Positions 1 to 4,480 of a stretch of DNA of 5,658 nt are shown here, in pieces (position 1 is the stretch's first letter; every line of letters starts with the position of its first letter). This DNA is from Campylobacteraceae bacterium (GTDB taxonomy: Bacteria > Campylobacterota > Campylobacteria > Campylobacterales > Sulfurovaceae). Location of the stretch: assembly GCA_027056615.1 (NCBI GenBank), contig JALUKJ010000033.1, forward strand, positions 1 to 5,658, in the 5' to 3' direction. The notes under the pieces were generated by a model. That model searched no databases. It had not been told where the DNA came from and saw only the letters and a program-made list of their open reading frames with translations. The translations under genes were made by a program, and so were the position numbers.

Positions 1-79
1 ATTTACATAAATATTATTTTGTTTTTTATGTTGTCTTTTGACGCTCGATGAAATCGAACCTACATATTTCAACCATTTA
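1..79. repeat. Dispersed intergenic repeat, copy A (cut by window edge)
   Basis: These 79 bases align without gaps to 4379-4457, with 69 identical positions by my hand count. The shared block contains a conserved ACATAAA/TTTATGT pair of arms, a T-rich loop, a palindrome ending in CTAC and a trailing CATTTA. The similarity runs to base 1, so the left half of the element, which at 4340-4443 carries a second inverted palindrome, probably lies outside the window. The block lies downstream of the 175-residue gene and codes for nothing I can see. Confidence 0.85.
41..63 (-). repeat. REP-like hairpin with GTAG tetranucleotide, copy A
   Basis: Read on the minus strand, this is GTAG (63-60) followed by a hairpin with 7-base arms at 53-59 and 43-49 and a 3-base loop (50-52). 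One arm pair is mismatched (44/58). The closest relative is the perfect palindrome at 4421-4441. GTAG followed by a short imperfect palindrome is the defining layout of REP sequences recognised by RAYT enzymes. The assignment rests on that architecture only. Confidence 0.6.
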
Positions 80-102
80 TTTTAAGAGTAATATCTAATT
101 TT

Positions 103-122
103 GGTCGATAAATCGACCCTAC
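103..122 (-). repeat. REP-like hairpin, variant GGTCGAT/ATCGACC
   Basis: On the minus strand GTAG (122-119) precedes a perfect hairpin with arms 112-118 and 103-109 and a 2-base loop. Compared with the copies at 4346-4362 and 4421-4437, the second base of one arm changes from T to G and its partner from A to C, so pairing is kept. The following GAATTGTCCATTTA resembles the tails of the other copies (ATTTCAACCATTTA and ATTCCAAACATTTA). This supports a shared origin. Confidence 0.6.
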
Positions 123-171
123 GAATTGTCCATTTATATAGGTAGAAAAAGAAAAGTGTTTTACTATGGGG

Positions 172-186
172 TTAAATGGCATTTAA
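172..186. other. 15-base perfect dyad downstream of the 175-residue gene
   Basis: TTAAATG-G-CATTTAA is a perfect palindrome with 7-base arms around one central base. It is 54 bases beyond the stop codon of the minus-strand gene. On the minus strand it is followed, after CCCC, by a short A4-CAC-T4 dyad and a T-rich run (about 143-163). It could be a weak terminator or a protein-binding dyad, but the AT-rich composition makes chance plausible. Confidence 0.2.
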
Positions 187-240
187 AGACCGAAATATAG
201 GGGTTTTGTTTTTTTGGGAAAATTGGTATAAGAAGATTCC

Positions 241-768
241 TTAACATCCCTCTATAAATTTCTTATGAATAATTTCACCTTCTATCTCAATAATCTTTTT
301 TAATAATCCATAAGAAACTCTCCAATCCTCTCCATCTACAGTCTTAATACCTGCCGTTTTTGGGTTTAATTTAACTACAGTTCCAAAAACTTGCAAATTA
401 TCTCTACTTATATAGGTAACCCTATCTCCTACCTTAAGTTCACTCTTTTTAACTCCATACTTTTGGTTCATATTTATCTCAACAGAAACATCATCAGTAT
501 TTATAGATGCATAGGTAATATTCCATTTTACCCCATCTAGAAAATTTCTAACTAAACATCTCGTCTTGTTTAATTTTAAAATCTTTGACTCTACCAGTTT
601 ATGTGTCTCTCTATCGAACCAAGTTATCTCTTGACCAACCCTAAGACCACTTTTAACCTTTTTAATCCTCTGTGCAGACTCCATCTCATCTTGTAGTGCA
701 GAGACTAAACGATAGAGGTCAAACGATGTAGCTTCTTCTAAATCTTTTAATATTTGTGAATAATCCAT
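241..768 (-). CDS. Uncharacterised protein with two tandem SH3-like repeats
   Basis: A 175-residue cytoplasmic protein with no signal peptide or membrane segment. Residues 1-40 are charged and probably helical (LKDLEEATSFDLYRLVSAL). An internal duplication follows: residues 42-90 and 111-160 share the pattern LxVGxxxT(W/Y), R, (I/V)xKLN(x)KT, G-x-x-W, Y. Examples are LRVGQEITW against LKVGDRVTY, and ILKLNKT against VVKLNPKT. The beta-rich, glycine-turn pattern resembles small SH3/KOW/Tudor-like barrels that bind RNA or protein; that fold is an inference. The first repeat resembles a proteobacterial hypothetical-protein family I recall but cannot name. The start is ATG at 768. AGAGG is about 14 bases upstream, rather far, and I see no better start. 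The gene stands alone with its own candidate promoters and has REP-like repeats on both sides. Function unknown. Confidence 0.85.
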   Translation of the reverse strand: MDYSQILKDLEEATSFDLYRLVSALQDEMESAQRIKKVKSGLRVGQEITWFDRETHKLVESKILKLNKTRCLVRNFLDGVKWNITYASINTDDVSVEINMNQKYGVKKSELKVGDRVTYISRDNLQVFGTVVKLNPKTAGIKTVDGEDWRVSYGLLKKIIEIEGEIIHKKFIEGC

Positions 769-803
769 TTTAGTTTTTTTAGCCTCTTTTTATAAAATAG
801 TGT

Positions 804-812
804 ATTTTAACA
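804..812 (-). promoter_or_regulatory. Candidate promoter -10 (TGTTAAAAT), 175-residue gene
   Basis: On the minus strand TGT-TAAAAT reads as an extended -10 box, one mismatch from TATAAT. It lies 36 bases above the ATG at 768 and would give a leader of about 30 bases. The same TGTTAAAAT occurs 35 bases above the ABC-F start at 2787. No -35 box is recognisable. The degenerate REP copy at 819-834 lies where upstream promoter contacts would fall. Confidence 0.35.
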
Positions 813-818
813 TATTTT

Positions 819-834
819 GGTCGATAAATTGACC
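819..834 (-). repeat. Degenerate REP-like hairpin in leader of the 175-residue gene
   Basis: GGTCGATAAATTGACC differs from the perfect palindrome at 103-118 by one base, a T for C in the second arm that leaves a G-T wobble. The adjacent tetranucleotide on the minus strand is GATG instead of GTAG, so this looks like a decayed copy. The preceding TTTT is shared with the copy at 103. Confidence 0.45.
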
Positions 835-876
835 CATCAAAACATTATTTTAAAACAAAAGACAACCATAAATACT

Positions 877-882
877 ATTATA
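877..882 (-). promoter_or_regulatory. Promoter -10 TATAAT, 175-residue gene
   Basis: On the minus strand a perfect TATAAT lies within ATGTATAATAG, preceded by a T/A-rich track (TTTATTTTAATATG) and no -35 box. This is the form reported for sigma-70 promoters in Campylobacter and Helicobacter relatives. Transcription from about 870 would give a leader of about 100 bases that includes the degenerate REP hairpin at 819-834. It is an alternative to, or works in tandem with, the box at 804-812. Confidence 0.45.
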
Positions 883-980
883 CATATTAAAATAAATCTT
901 ATGTATTTATTATTGTTAAATATTAGAATTTTTTTTTATTTTAAAGAGAAATAACACAATTTCTATACAGAAATATTGCT

Positions 981-986
981 ATTATA
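981..986 (-). promoter_or_regulatory. Second TATAAT box on minus strand
   Basis: ATGTATAATAG occurs here exactly as at the 877-882 box, an 11-base direct repeat (979-989 and 875-885). As a promoter it would start near 974 and read through the AT-rich tract toward the 175-residue gene, about 200 bases away. A 6-base dyad (959-964 with 969-974) sits at the predicted start. It may be an upstream promoter or a chance AT-rich match. Confidence 0.25.
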
Positions 987-1071
987 CATGTAGCGATACT
1001 CGTTATTGTCACATAGGGTTATTACAAAGGTCTAAAGGGAGAGAGCTAAAGGAGTTATCTAACTTACTGCA

Positions 1072-1126
1072 TAAATAGCAAAATGTCTTTTCAAGTTAAA
1101 GGAGGGAGATTCATTTTTGCTATTTA
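1072..1126. repeat. 12-bp perfect inverted repeat with Shine-Dalgarno-like loop
   Basis: Bases 1072-1083 and 1115-1126 are perfect reverse complements (TAAATAGCAAAA and TTTTGCTATTTA) around a 31-base loop. The plus-strand loop contains AAAGGAGGGAG, so the minus-strand loop contains CTCCCTCCTTT, the complement of a strong ribosome-binding site. Neither strand has a T-run directly after the stem, so it is not a standard intrinsic terminator. It lies about 65-120 bases past the ABC-F stop codon and could be a 3'-UTR structure or part of a small RNA. Confidence 0.4.
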
Positions 1127-1145
1127 AAACAAATCTACACTCACT

Positions 1146-1189
1146 TTCATCTAAAAACAATTGCTATCGCACCAATCAAAATAGATGAA
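1146..1189 (-). other. Hairpin just after the ABC-F stop codon
   Basis: TTCATCTA (1146-1153) and TAGATGAA (1182-1189) are perfect 8-base arms around a 28-base loop with a short inner ATTG/CAAT pairing. On the minus strand the stem begins two bases after the TAA of the ABC-F gene. With no U-run it is a poor intrinsic terminator, but it may shape the 3' end of the mRNA. Confidence 0.25.
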
Positions 1190-1191
1190 TC

Positions 1192-2787
1192 TTACTTCCC
1201 ATGAGCCTCAATAAACGCTTCATAAGAGCCTTCAAAATCAATAATAGACCCATCAGGATTTATCTGAATAACTCTATTAGCAAAAGCATCAATTAACTCT
1301 CTATCGTGTGAAACACAGATAACCCCACCCTTGTAGTTGTGCAACGCTTCACCAAGAGCTACAATCGCCTCTAGGTCTAAGTGGTTGTTTGGCTCATCTA
1401 GTACTAAGAAGTTAGCTGAGTCCATCATCATTTTACTTAGCATAACACGGTGTTTCTCTCCACCTGAACATGCTCCTACCTCTTTTCCTTGCTCTTCACC
1501 TGAAAAAAGCATACGCCCTAAACATTGACGAATCTCATCAATATGCCATTTTGGGTCATGACCTTGAATCCACTCATATAGTTTTTCACTTCCTACTACT
1601 AAGTCTGTTGAGTTTTGAGGGAAATAACTCGTCGTTACCGTTTGTCCCCAATTGTAAGAGCCATTGTCTGCTTCTAATTTACCCATAATAATCTGTAGAA
1701 GTGTCGATTTACCTACACCATTTCCACCAATAATGGCTATTTTATCTGAACCTTCTACTTTAAAAGAGATGTCACTAAAAACTTCTAAATTATTGTATGA
1801 TTTACCAATATTTTTAACCTCTAAAATCTCATTACCCAAGTCTCTATTTGGCTTAAAAGCAATTGATGGGTCTCTTCTTGAAGAGAGTTTAATCTCCTCT
1901 ACATTTAACTTCTCTAACTGTTTTTGTCTTGAAGTAGCTTGTTTTGCTTTTGAAGCATTCGCAGAGAAACGAGCAATGAATTTTTCAAGCTCCTCTTTCT
2001 CTTTACTCGCTTTAGCATGGTCGGTTTGTGCCTGTTTAGCAATAAGATTCGCAGCGATGTACCAATCATCATAGTTTCCTGTAAACTCTCTAATATTTTG
2101 AAAATCAAGGTCTAAAATGTGTGTTACAACATTATTTAAGAAGTGTCTATCGTGAGAGATAACAATCATTACACCCTCATGACGCTTAAGTTCACGCTCT
2201 AACCATGCAATGGTCTCAATATCAAGGGAGTTAGTAGGCTCATCAAGTAGTAAAATATCTGGCTTTAAGAATAGAACTTGTGCTAATAAAATCTTAACTT
2301 TGTCACCACCTGTAAGCGAAGACATTAACTCACCATGAGTACTACTATCAAAACCCAGTGCTTCAAGAAGTTTTTCAATCTTAACATCAGACTCATAAGT
2401 TGGGTCTTCATCGGCACAAATCATCTCTAACTCACCAAGACGTTCATTGACTTTGTCATCTTCAAAGTTACCTGTCATATAGAGTTCTTCTTTCTCTTTT
2501 TGAGCATCGTAAAGTTTTTTATTACCATAAAGAACAGCATCTCTTAAAGAGAAATCTTCAAAAGCGTAGTGGTTCTGTCCTAAAACACCCATTTTACACC
2601 CTGGTTGAATCTGAACTTCACCATCGGTTGGCTCTATCTCCCCTGAAAGAATCTTTAAAAAAGTAGACTTCCCTGCTCCATTAGCTCCAATGAGTCCATA
2701 TCTTTTACCTGGGTCAAGTTTGATACTAATCTTATCAAAAAGTACTCTTTTACCGTATCGTTGTACTATGTTTACTGTGCTTAACAA
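1192..2787 (-). CDS. ybiT: ABC-F family ATPase, YbiT type
   Basis: A 531-residue soluble protein with two ATP-binding cassettes and no membrane segments, hence not a transporter. ABC-F proteins bind near the ribosomal E site and modulate translation; the precise role of YbiT-type members is not settled. Cassette 1: Walker A GANGAGKST (34-42), Q71, signature LTGGD (158-162), Walker B and D-loop DILLLDEPTNSLD (177-189), switch His 212. The linker (about 244-312) is helical and basic and contains RFSANASKAKQATSR (273-287), close to E. coli YbiT. Cassette 2: Walker A GGNGVGKST (354-362), signature CSGGE (440-444), Walker B LDEPNNHLD (463-471), His 494. Length and N-terminus match E. coli YbiT as I recall it (530 residues). 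The start is TTG: GAAGGA lies 7 bases upstream, and a TAA two codons upstream rules out extension. It follows thiI by 50 bases and may be in its operon. Confidence 0.93.
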   Translation of the reverse strand: MLSTVNIVQRYGKRVLFDKISIKLDPGKRYGLIGANGAGKSTFLKILSGEIEPTDGEVQIQPGCKMGVLGQNHYAFEDFSLRDAVLYGNKKLYDAQKEKEELYMTGNFEDDKVNERLGELEMICADEDPTYESDVKIEKLLEALGFDSSTHGELMSSLTGGDKVKILLAQVLFLKPDILLLDEPTNSLDIETIAWLERELKRHEGVMIVISHDRHFLNNVVTHILDLDFQNIREFTGNYDDWYIAANLIAKQAQTDHAKASKEKEELEKFIARFSANASKAKQATSRQKQLEKLNVEEIKLSSRRDPSIAFKPNRDLGNEILEVKNIGKSYNNLEVFSDISFKVEGSDKIAIIGGNGVGKSTLLQIIMGKLEADNGSYNWGQTVTTSYFPQNSTDLVVGSEKLYEWIQGHDPKWHIDEIRQCLGRMLFSGEEQGKEVGACSGGEKHRVMLSKMMMDSANFLVLDEPNNHLDLEAIVALGEALHNYKGGVICVSHDRELIDAFANRVIQINPDGSIIDFEGSYEAFIEAHGK

Positions 2788-2794
2788 CTGTTAA

Positions 2795-2800
2795 TCCTTC
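2795..2800 (-). promoter_or_regulatory. Ribosome binding site fixing the ABC-F TTG start
   Basis: GAAGGA on the minus strand, 7 bases before TTG at 2787-2785. With the in-frame TAA just upstream and the N-terminal alignment to YbiT, it decides for the non-ATG start. Confidence 0.7.
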
Positions 2801-2821
2801 ACGCATATTAATAATTTGCGA

Positions 2822-2830
2822 ATTTTAACA
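2822..2830 (-). promoter_or_regulatory. Candidate promoter -10 (TGTTAAAAT), ABC-F gene
   Basis: In the 50-base gap after thiI, the minus strand reads ATGTTAAAAT, the same extended -10-like box as at 804-812 and at a similar distance (35 bases) from the start codon. If active, the ABC-F gene has its own promoter besides readthrough from thiI. No -35 box is recognisable, and the upstream part would lie inside the end of thiI. Confidence 0.3.
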
Positions 2831-2837
2831 TAATGTT

Positions 2838-4295
2838 CTATATAGGTCGATAAACCTTAACATTTTCTCTTGACTCAGAATCACGCAGATACTGTGCATG
2901 AAGTTGGCTCATAACCCCTTTTTCACAATAGAGCAGATATTCTCTGTCTTGTGGAAGCTTTTTGAACTCAGTTTTGAGCTTATGAAATGGAATCTGAATG
3001 GTTTCACAAGAGGTTTTAATACACTCTTCATTTTCACGAATATCTATTACTACATACTCATCTGTTAACTCATTAATAACTTCAATAGGTGCATCATTAG
3101 TAACATCGTCTATCACCTCATCTACATAGATACTTTTTGCATCGGCTACTGCTTTGTCTAACACATCATAATTAAAGCGTTTTGCTTCACGCTCCATTCG
3201 TTTAAAAGAACCATGGGTAATTGGATTTTTAGAGATAACCCCACAATACTCAGGCATATTTTCTGCAAAACGTTTTGTTCCTATTTTAGAAGCAATATCT
3301 ATAATTTCAGGTTTGTTCATGGTTGCTAGTGGGCGTAAAATGAGCATGTTTGAAGCCTCATCTATCAATGCTAGGTTTCGTAAAGTTTGGCTAGAGACTT
3401 GTGCTACCGATTCCCCTGTTACGAGGGCATCTATCTCCATCTCTTTTGCTATTTTTTCAGAAGCCATAAGCATAAGACGTTTAAGAGTTACACCCATATA
3501 GGTCTCAGGAGTTGAACGAAAAATTTCAGTTAAGACCTCATCGAAAGGAACAGAGATTATCTTAACACGATGAGAAGCTCCAAACTTATTCCAAAGGTAG
3601 TAAGAGACCTGTTTAACCCCTATCTCATGAGCAATTCCACCAAGGTTAAAGAAGATAAAGTGTGTCTTTAATCCTCTTTTCATGGTTAAATAAGAAGCTA
3701 CAGTTGAGTCAAAGCCACCTGACATTAAAGAGAGTATATCCCCTTGTGTCCCTATAGGGTAACCACCTAAACCTATAAGTTTATCTGTGATGATATTGAG
3801 TTGATTGTTAATAAGTTCTATACGAACGGTCACCTCTGGATTATGTAGGTCAACCCCTTTAGCATTTGAGTGTGCAAGTGTATAGCCACCAATAGTACGT
3901 TCCATCTCTGAAGAGTTAAACTCATGTGAACCTGTACGCTTAGCTCTAACAACAAAAGTTTTACCCTCTATCTCTTTGGCACAAATCTCACATACTTTCT
4001 CTTTAATAATATCTAAGGTCATCATATTGTCAAACTGTAAAGCTTCAAGTACCTGCTCAATTCCAGATGTTTGTAAAAGACGTGTTCGTACCTTAGCAAC
4101 TACTTCAATAGGAGCGACTACCTCCACTTTGTCTGAAAACTTTTTAATAGCTATATCTTTATGGATTTCACCCATAAGTTTTATAAGATTGTTGTAGAGT
4201 TGCCCCACCATTTGCTTTTTAGCTGATGAGCCTTTAACCATGATTTCAGGGAAAAGTTTTAAAATAAATTTTTGAGTTTTAACAGTAGTTTCCAT
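2838..4295 (-). CDS. thiI: tRNA uridine 4-sulfurtransferase ThiI with rhodanese domain
   Basis: A 485-residue protein, close to the 482 of E. coli ThiI. It adenylates U8 of tRNA and transfers sulfur from a cysteine persulfide to make 4-thiouridine; in organisms such as E. coli it also passes sulfur to ThiS for the thiamine thiazole. Domains in order: N-terminal ferredoxin-like and THUMP region (about 1-170), PP-loop ATP pyrophosphatase with SGGFDST (192-198), VTGESVAQVSSQTL (292-305) and MPEYCGVIS (347-355), and a C-terminal rhodanese domain (about 400-485). The persulfide-carrying Cys457 is in LLYCEKGVMS, and Cys351 matches the partner cysteine Cys344 of E. coli, so the enzyme looks intact and of the long form. 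The ending VKVYRPI is also ThiI-like. The start is ATG with AAGGA 9 bases upstream and a TATAAT promoter at 4322-4327. No other thiamine gene is nearby. Confidence 0.96.
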   Translation of the reverse strand: METTVKTQKFILKLFPEIMVKGSSAKKQMVGQLYNNLIKLMGEIHKDIAIKKFSDKVEVVAPIEVVAKVRTRLLQTSGIEQVLEALQFDNMMTLDIIKEKVCEICAKEIEGKTFVVRAKRTGSHEFNSSEMERTIGGYTLAHSNAKGVDLHNPEVTVRIELINNQLNIITDKLIGLGGYPIGTQGDILSLMSGGFDSTVASYLTMKRGLKTHFIFFNLGGIAHEIGVKQVSYYLWNKFGASHRVKIISVPFDEVLTEIFRSTPETYMGVTLKRLMLMASEKIAKEMEIDALVTGESVAQVSSQTLRNLALIDEASNMLILRPLATMNKPEIIDIASKIGTKRFAENMPEYCGVISKNPITHGSFKRMEREAKRFNYDVLDKAVADAKSIYVDEVIDDVTNDAPIEVINELTDEYVVIDIRENEECIKTSCETIQIPFHKLKTEFKKLPQDREYLLYCEKGVMSQLHAQYLRDSESRENVKVYRPI

Positions 4296-4321
4296 ATAGA
4301 GAGTTCCTTCTTAAAATATGT

Positions 4322-4327
4322 ATTATA
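4322..4327 (-). promoter_or_regulatory. thiI promoter -10 TATAAT
   Basis: On the minus strand a perfect TATAAT in TTGTATAATAC lies 27 bases above the ATG. Transcription from about 4315 would give a short leader of about 20 bases that contains AAGAAGGAA as the ribosome binding site. The positions for a -35 box (about 4345-4350) fall inside the outer inverted repeat of the element at 4340-4443 and read CGAACC, not TTGACA. Confidence 0.5.
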
Positions 4328-4339
4328 CAAGCTCGACTC

Positions 4340-4443
4340 CTGTAGGTTCGATTTTATCGAACGTGATATTAAGATTTAATTTACATAAATATCATTTCGT
4401 TTTTTATGTTTAGTTTTGACGTTCGATAAAATCGAACCTACAG
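4340..4443. mobile_element. REPIN-like element: inverted pair of REP hairpins
   Basis: A 104-base non-coding element bounded by perfect 25-bp inverted repeats (4340-4364 and 4419-4443). Each repeat is itself a REP-like unit: GTAG at 4342-4345 before the hairpin GTTCGAT-TTT-ATCGAAC (4346-4362), and the mirror image with arms 4421-4427 and 4431-4437 and CTAC at 4438-4441. The GTAG motifs face outward. The AT-rich middle has further dyads: GATATT (4365-4370) with AATATC (4388-4393), and ACATAAA (4383-4389) with TTTATGT (4403-4409). An inverted REP doublet of about 100 bases is what is called a REPIN, moved in trans by a RAYT enzyme. A MITE is the alternative reading, but no clear target duplication is visible. 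It separates the amidase from thiI. Confidence 0.7.
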
Positions 4444-4457
4444 ATTCCAAACATTTA
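4379..4457. repeat. Dispersed intergenic repeat, copy B
   Basis: This is the counterpart of bases 1-79, with 69 of 79 positions identical and no gaps. It covers the right half of the inverted-pair element and goes 14 bases past it, to CATTTA. The conserved unit therefore extends beyond the outer inverted repeat on this side. Confidence 0.85.
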
Positions 4458-4480
4458 GAAGCAAGAAAATAAAAGTCGTA

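Larger units (their letters stand above)
920..1204 (+). pseudogene. Possible relic of an IS1595-type transposase
   Basis: One plus-strand frame stays open from 920 except for two stops (TAG 1076-1078, TAA 1097-1099). Its first part reads KYCYYTCSDTRYCHIG followed by a charged stretch. Its last part ends APIKIDESYF just before a TGA at 1202. (I/V)-x-(I/V/L)-DE-(S/T)-YF is the signature around the first catalytic Asp of IS1595/ISXO2-family DDE transposases, normally followed by GG. Here Pro and a stop follow, and the frame runs into the tail of the opposite-strand ABC-F gene. There is no intact start, no other DDE motif and no clear terminal inverted repeat. G+C is 39 of 110 in 1001-1110 against 16 of 120 in 841-960, which agrees with a different origin. 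The call rests mainly on one short motif. Confidence 0.3.

Noticed and set aside
927..940. T-run (TTTTTTTTTATTTT) as a plus-strand terminator.
   Set aside because: No G/C-containing stem precedes it, and no plus-strand gene leads into it.
1083..1127. Small plus-strand frame starting ATG in the 1072-1126 stem (14 codons, MSFQVKGG...).
   Set aside because: The nearest AGGAG is about 29 bases upstream, the frame is very short, and a structural or relic explanation fits better.
1117..1188. Plus-strand TTG frame of 23 codons behind AAAGGAGGGAG.
   Set aside because: Spacing is acceptable, but the product (LLFKTNLHS...) has no recognisable feature, and the same bases in another frame give the transposase-like DESYF motif.
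1664..2074. Long plus-strand open frame opposite the ABC-F gene.
   Set aside because: It is a shadow frame within well-conserved ABC-F coding sequence and has no supporting similarity of its own.
2843..2856. AGGTCGATAAAC at the thiI 3' end resembles the GGTCGAT REP arm.
   Set aside because: It encodes the conserved VYRP ending of ThiI, has no second arm or GTAG, and is explained by the protein.
4340..4443. Reading the inverted pair as the intrinsic terminator of the amidase gene.
   Set aside because: Neither hairpin is followed by a U-run, and the element has a dispersed copy; termination may be a side effect but is not shown.
4335..4448. Near-direct repeats GACTCC and GATTCC flanking the element as a target-site duplication.
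   Set aside because: Part of the right-hand copy is conserved in the repeat at 1-79 (ATTTC in the same place), so it belongs to the element rather than to the target.
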